NCBI RefSeq assembly: GCF_000005505.3
Contig: NC_016131.3
Span: 61,985,355-62,049,354 of the forward strand
Reading direction: 5' to 3'
Length of the DNA: 64,000 nucleotides
Source of the DNA: Brachypodium distachyon
Taxonomy: Eukaryota; Streptophyta; Magnoliopsida; Poales; Poaceae
In this document: in pieces, positions 1 to 10,884 of the stretch
How the letters are laid out: every line of letters begins with the position of its first letter
Numbering within the stretch: position 1 is the stretch's first letter
Translations under genes and position numbers: made by a program
Notes under the pieces: model-generated
Databases searched by the model: none
Told to the model about the DNA's origin: nothing
The model's input: only the letters and a program-made list of their open reading frames with translations

Positions 1-61
1 AAGCATACTTTTCAAACTCTTTTTCACTCCTTACCTTCATGAATAAAGATATTACACACAT

Positions 62-1870
62 ATGCCTTCTTCTTGTTACGCACAGGCACCGGTCAAGTGT
101 CGTATCCACGTAGACAAGTCTGGGAAGCCTGTAGGCGCCATTGGCCACCTGATGCCCAGACAATCACCGCCACTGGTGCACGGCATACTTATGAACGACA
201 CACAACTGAGTGTGATGGTGGACTCCGTTGTCGACGATCATCGTGATTACGCTATCTCGCTACCTCCGGAGGAAGGTGTGGATATCCTAGGCGGTTGTCC
301 AAACTACCGCATTATGTGGCCTAGGAGCTTGGTATCTCTCTACAACCAGCGCCGGCCCTCTATGACTCCATCTCCCTCCGCCCACAAAGGTACTTCTCAT
401 TCGCCGCTCGGCCTTTCCCCTAGGATACTTCCTCCTGTCGATGCCGGCGGAGATGAAGAGCGGGCAATGTCGATGCCTCCACAGCTCAAAGATAGCCAGA
501 CCACAAGGTCGGCACAGGCTGGAAGCGTCCCTCCTACCTTCTCTCTCTTGGGTGCCGCTGAGTCCGTGGGTGGCTGCAAGATCGATGACAAGTACAAGGC
601 AGAAGAGCAAAAGGCATGGGACAATAAGAGGAGGCATAAAAAGAAGGGGCGCGGCGGCAAGACCATCAAGGACTCCTCCAATGTCAATCAAGATGAGATG
701 CACTATGTGCCTGACATAACCGGAGTCTGGGAAGACAATAGGCCTGACATTCTCATGAAGAACCCCTGTCAAGGCCAGAGATTCGAAGACAGATGCTATT
801 TCGTGGTTAGGGAGTTTGACCGAGTGCTTATTTACTATTCTGGAAGACCGATAGTCACCGAAGATTCCCTGCGTGCCGTGTCCAGAGAGATGCAAGAGGT
901 TCATCAGTTCTACATGCAAGCATCAGCTGGTTCTCAACAGTATGCCCAACAAATCAATGTTCGAATCCCACGAGACTATGGCTTCTTTGACCAAGAAACT
1001 GAGAACATTCAGGAACGTCCTATCACCTTTGGTGTGGAGTTCAATGAACTGTTCCACCTTTTCAACCGCCAAAAGCTTGATATCAACCTCTTAAGGCTAT
1101 GGTCTGCCTACCAAATAAGGGAAATGCAGCATGGAGGTCAAAAAAGTAGCCATTTTAGACCCTACGGTGTTAAACTACGATGACATCGGTCTTGAGCCAG
1201 AAAAGGATCCCTCAAGAACCCTGAAATCTAAATACTTGGTGGCATGTCTGGAGAAATACGCGGACCACGACTTTATCCTCTTCTTCCTTAATTTGGAGTC
1301 AGTTGAATTTATATATGGAACCGTTTGTTTTTTTCTAATTCAGTCTTTCTTATACACCCTTAGATACTAAAGTTTGTTTCTTTTGAAAACAGAGACCATT
1401 GGGTGACTCTACTCATTTGTTTGCCTTGGTCCGCGGTGTACTATTTTGATTCACTACTTTTGAAGAAGGGTGTTCGAGGTCGGTACTGAAAACCCATCAA
1501 ATCACTCATTAACACTGCTTGGAAAGTGGCGACCAAGGGAAAACTAGCTGGTAAAGGCTATAAAGACGAGCCTCAACACAACCACAAGTTCTCTTGCCAG
1601 CAACAGCCGGCCGACAGTGTGTACTGTGGCTACTACTGCTGTCACATCCTTATGGAGAATGCCAGCATGTTCAAGCCTGAGTGGAAGGGGTCAATCGCGG
1701 CTGTGGAAGAGTACTGACGGCCCCGAATGACAATGGCACACCGACCTAAATGGGTCGTGTATAACATTCAAAGGGAGTTCGCCCATGTCATCAACAATGA
1801 GGTCATCAAGCCTAGTGGGGACTTCTACGAACGCGTGGAACAAGTGGTGACTAGGGTTCACCCACAACAA
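62..1870 (+). pseudogene. CACTA-borne gene with DUF8039-like and Ulp1-like (C48) domains, broken
   Basis: The first open stretch (62-1183, 373 aa) begins with a region like the DUF8039 domain of plant transposon proteins, followed by a basic KRRHKKKGRGG segment near residue 190. A one-base frame change near 1131-1145, beside a run of A, is needed to continue into 1131-1295. An apparent intron (GT at 1296, AG at 1392) leads to a cysteine-protease fold. The C48 triad is visible: His in RDHWVTLL (codon 1397-1399), Asp in YFDSL (1448-1450) and Cys in VYCGYY (1625-1627). An in-frame TGA at 1487-1489 and a second frame change near 1715 show the copy is dead. The C-terminal coding similarity runs to about 1870. 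The family is normally thought of as a SUMO-protease-like accessory of CACTA elements; its job in transposition is not settled. Confidence 0.75.
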
Positions 1871-2125
1871 TAGCTTCAAACTTGACATGAGATACATTTG
1901 TATTCTTTATATGCTTCTATGAAATTTTGACACTTTGTAATCAATGTCGTGAAGTTAGATACATTTGTATTCTTTATATGTTTTAAATGATGTAGCTTTA
2001 TACACATTTGTATGTTTTAAATGATGTGGTTGTGTATTTTTCTGTGCTGTGCTGTGCTGTGTATTCAAATATATATTTTTTTGTGTATTTTCTATGGTTT
2101 TAATTATTATTTTAATTACTGAAAA

Positions 2126-2350
2126 TGTATCAGTGTCGGTCGCTCGCCCGACACTGATGTGGCAAAGCGACGGTTACTGATGATGGTACATCAGTAACGG
2201 TCGGGTCGGGCCGCTCGCCACTGATGATATGTATATCAGTAACGGTCGCAGAGACCGTTACTGATGATACCCATCATCAGTAACACGAAGTTAGTAACGG
2301 CGGCCCCGACCGTTACTGATGCTGTTTTTCGACCGTTACTGATAAGCCTT
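2126..2350. repeat. CACTA subterminal repeat cluster
   Basis: At least seven copies of a 12-13 bp motif (CAGTAACGGTCG or inverse) occur in both orientations over ~220 bp directly inside the CACTA terminus. In this class such motifs are transposase binding sites. The motif also forms short hairpins, for example around 2230-2275. Confidence 0.8.
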
Positions 2351-2365
2351 TCTGTAATAGTGGTC

Positions 2366-3017
2366 CCGGTCTCATGAGGATCAATGCAAAGGGAACATCC
2401 AGGAGTGTGCGGCCAGCCCCTAACGGCGAGATTGTCGGCGGTGAGGATCTTGTTCTGCACAAGAAGCCAGGCGAAGAATTTGCACTTGTTTTCAGCCTTG
2501 GCTTTCCAGACAGTGTTTGTGTGTTGGGCATGGATGGAGCCGAGGAATTGAGCCTTGTACGCCGAGCTGGAGGTATAGGAGCCATGCGAGGTCCAACGCC
2601 AAGTGATGGAATCGGGGGAGTCGGGATTCAGGACCACACCTTGAAGTCTCATTCAAAGGAAGACAAACTCATCGAGTTGAACCGCATTGGAGATCTTGCC
2701 TCTTAAAGCGTGGACCCAAGCCCCCTCGGTAATATCATCGTGCACAGAATGGTTCTTCCTTCTAGTGATGGCAAAAATGGTAGGTGCGATGACTTGGGAA
2801 TCAAACCGTCCAGCCAGGAGTCATGCCAGAATTTTGCCTTACGACCATCGCCAATCTGCACCGTGGTGGAGGCAGAAAAAAGAGCACGGTCACATTTGTT
2901 CACCGGAGGGGGCATTTCCTCCCATTTGTGCAGTGCAACATGGGTCAATCCTTGCTGACCATGAACTCCACGATATATACTTTTGTTTTGAAACCTAACT
3001 TCCACGCCATGTTCCAA
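2366..3017 (-). pseudogene. LINE (non-LTR retrotransposon) fragment: zf-RVT region
   Basis: Read on the minus strand, 3017-2703 encodes the segment after the reverse transcriptase, with the hallmark TVQIGDGRKAKFWHDSWLDG. After a frame change, 2652-2366 encodes the zinc-binding region zf-RVT: ITWRWTSHGSYTSSSAYKAQ, FFAWLL, TADNLAVRGWP and CSLCIDPHETG. These are the standard signatures of plant L1-type LINE ORF2 ends. The usual following His and Cys ligands are missing because the CACTA terminus at 2362 cuts the frame right after HETG. No poly(A) or 5' end is visible here. Confidence 0.82.
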
Positions 3018-4800
3018 AGCCCATGCCGAGCTTATTAATTTTTTACGATCTTGTGTTCTTGCTTATACATGAAAGTTATTAATTCAGTAAAAGGCTTATA
3101 TTTAAACGCAGCAAGACACGGCTTCTGAAATTTAAGCCAACATGGAGCTCATTGATCTAGAAAATGGTTGGTACGTAAGTCTCAATTGCTATGCTACATT
3201 TGCGGTTGTGTGCATAAATCAATGGAGAGGCTAGGGATTCAATCCTTTTCAAAAATGTTATGCCACATTTATTTGGAAACCATCACGCACCTGTCGCGAT
3301 TGCAGCTTCACCAATAAGGTTTGGATGGCGATTGATCTGCTTGTACCTTGTGGGAAAATAATAATTGGTCATGTCACGAAAATCGGAGGAGACAGGGGGT
3401 TTGGAAGTAGAGAAATGGGAGGACCTTTCAAAATGTGGCCTTGTCAAAAAAAAAAATGTGGCCTTGATGCCGCTTCCGAGTAGTGAATGTTCACTTTTTA
3501 TCAACAGCCTAGAGATGTTCCTCGTCCTTTGCCAGCCACGGGTTCGGCCTTGTCGGTTGTATCCTACTAACTTTTTTTTAATGTGAACTCCATCGTCTGC
3601 ACATAACTTGCTTTAATATCTAATCGAATGGTAAAACGATTGTCTTTTACTAAAAAAATTGTCATCTCATGAAAGACATAATCACTTCTTCTCACGAAGA
3701 ATGACACAGACACATTTTAAGATTTTATATCAACAATTAGACTAATGATTTGAGTGTTACGTACTAACAAAATTATATCACTGGATAGTATTTGAAAAAT
3801 GTTTCCAACGGTATAAATTTATAACACATAATTTACATATTATTGGTCTAATCGTTGGTCAAATTTTGACCTCAAAATGCGCGCGCGCCCTTCTTTGTGA
3901 AAAAAGGGTGGGAGTAGCTAAAACAATGAAGTGCATGCTAGCACGCTACATCGCCACGCTTTTATCATCTAAGATGTTCATCCATTGAAAAAAATTTATC
4001 AAAGTTCCACATCACCATTTTTATCGTCTATTGTTCAATTTGCTTTTAAATTAATCAACAAGGAAGTATCTTCAATCCAGCAAAGCTTCTAGCTACCTTC
4101 GTAAATGTAAAATGACACATGTATTATATCAGTTTTACTAACTCTCAATTCGAAATTGCTAGTAGCTAGTTTAGACAGAGTTCCACTTGCATATATACCC
4201 TGGAGAGGGATCCCTGACTGCAAAGTCATGGACGTTAAGTCAGATGATCTTTGTCCATATATATAGACCTTTGTGTACCAAACATAGCACCTCCGGGTTA
4301 ACCATCTTATACCAATTGAGGATGAAAGTGTAAGAGAACTGCTATGACATGTGAGCCCGCGCCCAACTGTTGGGCTGGACATATATAGAGCAAACTTCGG
4401 GCTAGAGTGTCACAGCATTTCCTTATTTTCATGCATGGGATAATATAAGATCATGAATACAACTGTTTTCAGTTCGCGCGTCTTAATTAAGCACAAACTA
4501 GCGTTTCATCCGAGATATACACGATATTAACTGTGCAAGGCCGTACGTACCCAAGATCATATATCGGTTGATCGACACACATGCAAATAGCTGAATCCAT
4601 GTGTCAAGTGAGGTGCCTCGGATGGCTGCCACATAAACCCAGGCAAAAGACATGAATAGGGACTACGGTTTCAACTTGGAACTTTCAAGTGCGCCGGGAC
4701 ACACGTATGCATGCACTGTGGAAGGCAAAGCTCAGTAAGCAATGAACTCTATATCATCTCCTTCGATGGATTGCTCCTAGCAATAATAGTTTACTCAGCT
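3018..4800. other. Intergenic, upstream of the SWEET gene
   Basis: No coding region is recognised. The sequence is AT-rich with a short alternating CG stretch at about 3878-3888. No clear MITE ends were found. It would contain the distal promoter of the SWEET gene downstream. Confidence 0.5.
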
Positions 4801-4817
4801 CTGCCTCCTCCTCGGCA

Positions 4818-4827
4818 CTATAAATAG
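4818..4827 (+). promoter_or_regulatory. TATA box of the SWEET gene
   Basis: CTATAAATAG lies 225-235 bp before the SWEET start codon, with GC-poor flanks and no other good TATA nearby. Transcription would start near 4850, giving a ~200-nt leader. That leader carries repeated AGCTAGCTAG and TCGATCT palindromes between 4887 and 4965. Confidence 0.7.
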
Positions 4828-5052
4828 CAAGGCGTGCCCAGGAGGCAAGCAGTGTCAAGTGGTAGAGCGACCAGAAGCAACACCACAGCTAGTATAGCTA
4901 GCTAGTCGATCTCCCAAATTGAGGGAGCGGTCGATCTCCTTGCTCGATCTAGCTAGCTAGAGAGTATTTGTTTCTAAGCAGGAGATCAGTCTCAGGCTGA
5001 CGTAACTATAAGTTTAGTACCTGGCCGGCGCGGCCTTAATTACTCTCCAAAG

Positions 5053-6719
5053 ATGGCTGCCATTGGGAACCCTTGGGTCTTTGCTGTGGGCATTCTAGGT
5101 ATATATACATCCACCATATATACGCTACATGCATGTTATTTCATTCACGCCATATATGCTCACAATTTCACGGACCAAATTAATATTCCACACGTAGTTC
5201 CTGAACAGAATCAACATAAGCAGCTGCGTAGCTTGTGTTCCGTTTGTTAATTCGGGTTGTTAATTTAGTGTTGTTGTCTGTGTTTTAATTGTGCATGCAT
5301 GCAGGCAACATCCTGTCGTTCCTGGTGATCCTGGCGCCGGTGCCGACGTTCCACCGCGTGTACAAGCGCAAGTCGACGGAGTCGTTCCAGTCGGCGCCGT
5401 ACGCGATGGCGCTGCTGAGCGCAATGCTGTGGCTCTACTACGCGCTGCTCACGGCGGACCTCCTCCTCCTCTCCATCAACGCCGTCGGCTGCGTCGTCGA
5501 GACCGCCTACCTCGCCGTCTACCTCGCCTACGCGCCCAAGCAGGCCAGGGCCTTCACCGTCAAGCTCGTGTTCGTCATGAACGTGGCGCTCTACGGCGCC
5601 ATGGTGGCTTTTCTGCAACTCTACGTCAGGGACGGCGACCGCCGCGTCGCCATCGCCGGCGGCGTCGGCGCCGCCTTCGCCTTCGCCGTCTTCGTCGCGC
5701 CTCTCGCCATCATCGTACGTGTATAGCTAACACATGCATGAACAACTCGGTCTCGTAGACAAGTACTAGTATATATACGTTGCATATTTATCTAACTTGT
5801 AAATCTGCATGCAGAGGCAAGTGATCAGGACCAAGAGCGTGGAGTTCCTGCCCTTCTGGCTCTCCTTCTTCCTCACCATCAGCGCCGTCGTCTGGTTCTT
5901 CTACGGCCTCCTCATGAAAGACTTCTTCGTAGCGGTACGCATGTTAATTAAATCCTCCCTTTAATTTCAATTATTTTAGTTGCATATATTGAAGCAGGCA
6001 GGCATGGCATGCGAGATATGCAAGCTAAGATTCAGCATTAGTTAGGCTTGCCAGCTTAGGGTGCTATGAATTGGTTTTAAACAACGAACTTTTATGCAAT
6101 CATGCATCGCGAGATGAGTGCGCTGCGCTTGTGTCACGAGCCAGGTGCCCCCAGCTGTTGCATGCATGCAGGCCTACAACCTAACAAAAAGATGGAGTAC
6201 CATCTCCGCACAGTCCACACGCAGCTGCAATAAGCTACTATATCTTTCGCAAAAGCAAGTGATACGTATATACTCATGCTACTTACAAATTAAGCTCGCG
6301 TAGAAAGACAGGTTAAATCAACATCGGCAGGCAGGCTCAGCACTAGTAGTAAGCTAATTTTGAATTTTGCAATGACCGAAACGTGTGCACATGTGCAGAT
6401 GCCGAACGTGCTGGGCTTGCTTTTCGGCCTGGCCCAGATGGCGCTCCACCTGGTGTACAAGAACCCCAAGAAGAAGAAGGGAGCCGTGTCGGAGGCCGGC
6501 CAGGCGGCAGTCGCCGCGGACGGCGAGAAGCAGAACCAGCTGGAGCTTCAGCAGCAACATCAGCAGGCCGCCGCGGCGACCATCAACGCCGACGACGCCG
6601 AAGACGCCAGCAAGGTGCAGCAGAGCGTGACCGTGGTCGTGGACATCCCGCTGCCGCCGCCCGAGGAGCACCCGGCGCCGATGCCGCCGCCCATCAGGAC
6701 TGCCGTCGAGGTGGTCTGA
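5053..6719 (+). CDS. SWEET12: Bidirectional sugar transporter, SWEET12-like (clade III)
   Basis: Exons 5053-5098, 5305-5714, 5815-5934 and 6399-6719, all GT-AG, give 298 aa. The protein has two MtN3/saliva repeats (about residues 10-96 and 131-215) joined by a linker helix, hence seven membrane helices in the plasma membrane. Conserved family features are visible: VILAPVPTF and VFVAPLAII with the helix-kink prolines, [12 protein letters not shown], and the substrate-site asparagines N74 (SINAVGC) and N195 (AMPNVLG). SWEETs move sucrose or hexose down a gradient; clade III members mainly export sucrose for phloem loading and grain filling. The ~80-residue cytosolic tail is Ala/Gln/Pro-rich and starts with KNPKKKKG. 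Most SWEET genes have about six exons; here the usual exons 2-4 appear fused in one 410-bp exon. The best match I can recall is rice SWEET12. Exons are strongly GC-biased. The start codon is the first ATG and gives the normal short N-terminus. Confidence 0.95.
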
Positions 6720-6965
6720 TGATGCTACATGCAGGGACCGACTGATTTAACTATCTGCAGCATATGCGCCGCTGCACTGCGTTTTAATCTGTAGCCTATA
6801 CGTGCCTGTATGTGTTGTTGAGCTCGTTGAATGTAAGTTCGTGTTAATTCCATGTACGTTGTTGGTTAATTAATTAGTGAATTAGTACTATACTACTAGT
6901 AAATGCTGCGTAGATTTAGGCACGGTATTGTGGGCTCGTGTGATCATCCATGCATTTTATTTACG

Positions 6966-6996
6966 TACTCCCTCCGATCAATAAAAGGCCCATGTA
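6966..6996. mobile_element. Truncated Stowaway MITE terminus
   Basis: TACTCCCTCCGATCAATAAA is a Stowaway terminus with its flanking TA, but no matching inverted end follows. It is therefore a decayed or truncated copy in the SWEET 3' flank. Confidence 0.6.
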
Positions 6997-7114
6997 TTAG
7001 TTCTCTTGTTTCTTCCATCTTTTGGTTAATTAGTGCTTGTTTGGATGAAACGAATTCGGTGGAGGAATGAATTTTGGGGGAACATCTAGGTGGCAGTTTC
7101 GTTGGTTAATTAAC

Positions 7115-7201
7115 TACTCTCTCCAATCCATAACAAGTGTTGGGGATACTTGTATAAGCTTGTACCAAATCCCCAACACTTATTATGGATCGGAGGGAGT
7201 A
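7115..7201. mobile_element. Stowaway MITE
   Basis: Ends TACTCTCTCCAATCCATAA and TTATGGATCGGAGGGAGTA are near-perfect inverses bounded by TA, the Tc1/Mariner target. The 87-bp element folds almost end to end. Confidence 0.88.
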
Positions 7202-7640
7202 GTATTTTTTTCTGACGCCATATTATGCATTTTTCTTCGTTTATCTTTTTTGTGTTTTATGAAGGGCAACAATCTGGATTTTATCATATGTCGAATGAAC
7301 TTATCTGTTAACTACCGGCCTTGAACTGATACTTCACAAGAATATAGTAGAATCGCGCCCCAAGGTGGCGGTGGCGGCGCTCGCCTCGGCCTGGGCGCCT
7401 GACCCGGGTGAAAACCCTAGTGCTAGCTCCTTATATGTTCCCGCACCCCGCCGACGTCGCCCTGAACTCGCCGCCACCGCCACCACTGTTCGCCGCCACA
7501 CAGCACGGCCCGGGAGCCGCCTCCTGCCGACCCCGGGTGGAGTTTGTGCCGCTCGCGCTGCCAGCCCGCTTCACCGAACCAACCGAGTGGACGAGCCGCT
7601 GACCATCCTCTGTTTATCCTCTGTTTTTTTAGATAATTTT

Positions 7641-7912
7641 ATAGTCTGTTTTCCTCCGGCAGACGAAGCTTTCAAAAGTTTGAGTGAGAATAGGTTGCTG
7701 CTGCATGTGGTTTCAGTACCTGAAACAGAACACAAATTTCTGCAACCAAATTTCTGCACAAATTTTGACGTTCACAGGAGCCATTTTGTAGTCTGTTTTT
7801 TCCCCAAGGAGGCGAACCTTTCAAAAGCAGAGTAACAACAGGTTGCTGCTGCATCTAGTTTCAGTACACATGAAACAGAGGACAAATTTCTACACAAGAC
7901 TGCACAAGAAAG
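7641..7912. repeat. Imperfect tandem duplication, ~149-bp period
   Basis: The segment starting TAGTCTGTTTTCCTCC at 7641 recurs starting TAGTCTGTTTTTTCCCC at about 7790. Both share GGTTGCTGCTGCAT and GTTTCAGTAC followed by ACAAATTTCT. Each unit ends with a run of similar CACAA words. No coding role is seen. Confidence 0.6.
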
Positions 7913-8327
7913 CTATTGTTTGCTGCTTTTGAAAGATAAATGTTTCTGATCCCTCGATGCATGATAGTACCATGTAACGGCAACCGGAATAGAAAATACT
8001 ACTGTAGCTCTTTTGAAGTTCTAAATTAAGGACAAAGCAGTGTATTGACAATCACATCACTTGTTGGACATAATAAGTCCGAAAAAACGTCCGAAAACGA
8101 AAAGTACGTCGAAGAAAAAAGAAAGACACATATCTCGTCGGTGGGTTGACGGACCTCATGCATGTCAGAGATTCCCAGCAGGCCCATGTCTCGCTCAGTG
8201 AAAGGGGAAACTACGTAATCTTAGGCAAAGGAGATGTCAGTAGTCAGTACGTGAAGATCGCAGAGCGTTAATTAAAAAGCATCTCGAAGGCGAACAAGAG
8301 GCAAAATAAGACCATTTGGGAAATTTT

Positions 8328-8399
8328 ATCAGAGCCAGGTTTCGATCCTGGGACCTGTGGGTTATGGGCCCACCACGCTTCCGCTGCGCCACTCTGATT
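8328..8399 (-). tRNA. Initiator tRNA-Met (CAT anticodon)
   Basis: The 72-nt minus-strand sequence folds into a full cloverleaf with acceptor stem ATCAGAG / CTCTGAT plus discriminator A. The anticodon stem GTGGG / CCCAC carries three consecutive G:C pairs, the anticodon CAT lies at 8365-8367, and the T arm is CCAGGATCGAAACCTGG. The A1:U72 pair, the three stem G:C pairs and the ATCGAAAC loop mark the eukaryotic initiator rather than the elongator. No CCA is encoded and there is no intron. CAA lies directly upstream, as in plant tRNA genes, and a T4 run at 8307-8304 can end Pol III transcription. Confidence 0.97.
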
Positions 8400-8840
8400 T
8401 GGTGTTCAAATTATTGATTTCTGTTTAATTAACCAGCGAAAAAAAATCGGTATCAGCCATTGATTTGACCAATATGGCACAATCAGGTGAAATCAGCTCC
8501 CAAGCTGAATAATCGCGGCTCCTGTCTCTCCCTTCATCCCTCGTTCTCTCGAAAACATCCTCCGCTGATCAGTCTTGACAACATTGTTACTTGAATACTG
8601 ATGACAAATAAGGCTAGTCACAGTGCAAATAACTTGGATAGTAGCATAAATATCAACTAGGTATTTTGGTGACATGGTATGAAAATAAATGAAAAAAAAG
8701 ATGGAACTGGTAATTAGATATGTTATCGTAACATTACACAAATCAAGACAAGATGAGTCTACGAGACAATTAATGACACAATGCATGACATCACACATAA
8801 GCAAAGTTATTTCTTGTCATGCGAATTATTTTCACATCAG
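8400..8840. other. Intergenic, AT-rich
   Basis: No gene, MITE or other structured feature was seen apart from tRNA upstream sequence. Confidence 0.5.
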
Positions 8841-10081
8841 TGTATCAGACTATTTTTTTTTGAACCGGAGTCCGAAGACTCAATCCATTAATTGATTAAG
8901 AAGAAGAGAATTTGCCCAGTTAATTAAACGGAAAACCGGGCGAAAACCTTTACAACCGTGCATGGCGCAATCAAAAAGACCGCACACATACACGCTGGCC
9001 GACCTGGCCACCCACACTCACTCCACGCGCTACAAAAAGAAAGTTGCCGTCGAAGTTGTACGCGGAAGTCATCGTCATCACACAAACATTTCTCCTGAGC
9101 TGGCAACTCCGACTCCCCCCACCAACGCCCAAGAATGGGTCCCAACTCCTGTAGACGCCCAAGTTCGCGTCTGCCCATGCCAAACAGTCGACCACCCATG
9201 CTAGTGACCAAGAGGCGCGATTCTGATGGCGAGCTTCAAAGGAGCATATGCAAAGATTGCACCGAACAAGACCCACACAGACCGGACCACCCATCACCAA
9301 GTCCTCGTCATCACACATCACTCCTCTGAGCTGGCGACTCTGACTTCCCAACGATGAAGCAAAACCAACACTGGAGAGACACTGAACACGCCGGAAGGAC
9401 CGATTAACAAGACCATCGCCGCAGCCCAAACTCATCTCAACATCACCGTCGCAGCCGCAAAAGACGCCAACGAACCCCACGCAGCCCCACAACCACTGGT
9501 CCCACGGCCGGTGCAAAACTCCAAAAGCGACGCCACCAAGGAGGAGAGCGACGCAAATAGCGCCGCCGTCACCGATCCGAGCCACCGAATCTGAGGGAAA
9601 TGGCGCGCCCGAAGTCACCGTCGCCGTCCGTTGCTGCTCCACCGCGCCCGAAGCGCTGCCTGTCGCCGCAAGCCAAGCGCCCGGCTCTCCCCAGCCGCAA
9701 CAGGAACTACAGCGACCAGATCTGGACACGTGGACACGGAGCCAAGCCCCAGAGCCCCCCCCCCCCCCCCCGAAGCCTCCTCCTCCACCCCATTGTGCTG
9801 CCAAGCAACAACAACTTTAAGCTTCCTCGCAGCCGCCAGCAGGGCACCGAGATCCGTGCGCGGCTACGCTCCAGCTGCCGCGCCGCCGCGGACCAGCAGC
9901 AAGAGGCCCTGCTGCCGCCATCCTCGATGGCCTTGCGGGCTTTCCCGTTAGCCATCTCCGGCAGCGACGAGGGGAAGGTAGGTGGGTGGGGGAGACGGCC
10001 TGGCTGGTGAGTTGCCTCCCATGTCGCCCCGGCTGGGGAGTGACGCGAGAGTTTTTGTTGTTGTTCCCTGTATCAGACTAT
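8841..10081 (-). mobile_element. Retroposed element with 13-bp target duplication
   Basis: The 13-mer TGTATCAGACTAT occurs at 8841-8853 and again at 10069-10081, bracketing 1,215 bp. Directly inside the left copy the plus strand begins with a T run, i.e. a poly(A) tail on the minus strand. That is the signature of target-primed reverse transcription. The minus-strand 3' part (TTAATTAACTGGGC, TCTTCTTCTTAATC, then a GGTTCA tail) resembles grass LINE 3' ends. The 5' two thirds are GC-rich with a C14 run near 9757-9770. No reverse transcriptase is present, so it is non-autonomous: an internally deleted LINE or a retroposed transcript. Minus frames such as 9804-8971 lack recognisable domains. Confidence 0.75.
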
Positions 10082-10884
10082 CAGTGTGGTGTGTAGGGGT
10101 GAGCTAGTTTAATTTGAACCTGCTCTGATCAACACATGTTGTGCGGTTGTACCTAAAGTGCTACGACTGCCAGGCAGAGAAAGGATCCGATCCTTGCGAG
10201 CGTAGAGGCGATGTCCCATCGATCTTCATCTTTGAGACTTATTGTCTTCATGAAGACTGAAGACACAACATGCTTCACCTTACATGTATCAAGCCGGGAA
10301 GTATAATAAACTTCTTCGATTGATCTTTAGGATAGTTATCACTAATCTTTCATCACAAGCCATGTATTCAATCCTTGCATCAATTCTTCCAACGTTGTAG
10401 AGGAAATGTGGACCTGGCTTGATCTAAATTTTTTTGTGAGATTTTAGACACATAGATAATGAGTTTACTCAAATTTTTATTTTTATTTTGAATATTTTAG
10501 AGATGATATGGTGCGTTGGTAGCTTCATAGTAGTGACGTCAACGGAAGCGGACCGTCCGCGAGCCCGCTTCAGCCGTCCGCAAAAAAGCACTTAAGTGGC
10601 GTCCATTTAAGTCCGTTGACACCTCATGACCCAATTGGGTAGGCCCACTTCGTCTAACGACGCCGCAAAACACCGCATCTTGATCCCACATGCCGCCGTC
10701 GCTCGCTCCAAACATGCCGCCGCCGCCCGATCTCAGCGAGGCAGCGCCTCGTCGCCCTCAGCCAGTACGTCTCGGCGCACACGAGCAACCCGCCAGACTA
10801 CATCCACACACAGCAGCAACAACCTGTGCAGGTTATTCGCAAAAAAAGAAGCAGCATCAACCCGTGGAGGTGATCGGAGGTCCG
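10082..10884. other. Intergenic
   Basis: An AT-rich first half is followed from 10520 by GC-rich DNA with GCGGACCGTCCGC-type words that recur in grass transposon ends. No domain was recognised in the short frames (for example 10626-10937). Confidence 0.4.

Larger units (their letters stand above)
1..2362 (+). mobile_element. Right part of a degenerate CACTA (En/Spm) DNA transposon
   Basis: The right terminus reads TAATAGTG at 2355-2362, the reverse complement of a CACTATTA start, so the element ends at 2362 and its left end lies outside the window. The last ~230 bp (about 2126-2350) are packed with short motifs TCAGTAACGGTCG and its reverse complement CGACCGTTACTGA, the subterminal repeat layout expected of CACTA elements. 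Inside lies a broken gene with a C48-type protease domain, common cargo of plant CACTA elements. The 3 bp after the terminus (GTC, 2363-2365) could be the target duplication, but the other copy is not visible. It has inserted into a LINE fragment. Confidence 0.85.
6720..8327. other. Intergenic between SWEET and tRNA-iMet
   Basis: It holds the SWEET 3' UTR, a partial and a complete Stowaway, a GC-rich block (7360-7610) with only short uninformative frames, and an imperfect duplication (7641-7912). No gene is supported. Confidence 0.5.

Noticed and set aside
8971..9804. Long minus-strand frame (277 aa) rich in Gly and Cys
   Set aside because: It lies within a retroposed GC-rich element, has no domain and shows no splice or start support. 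Composition alone explains the open frame.
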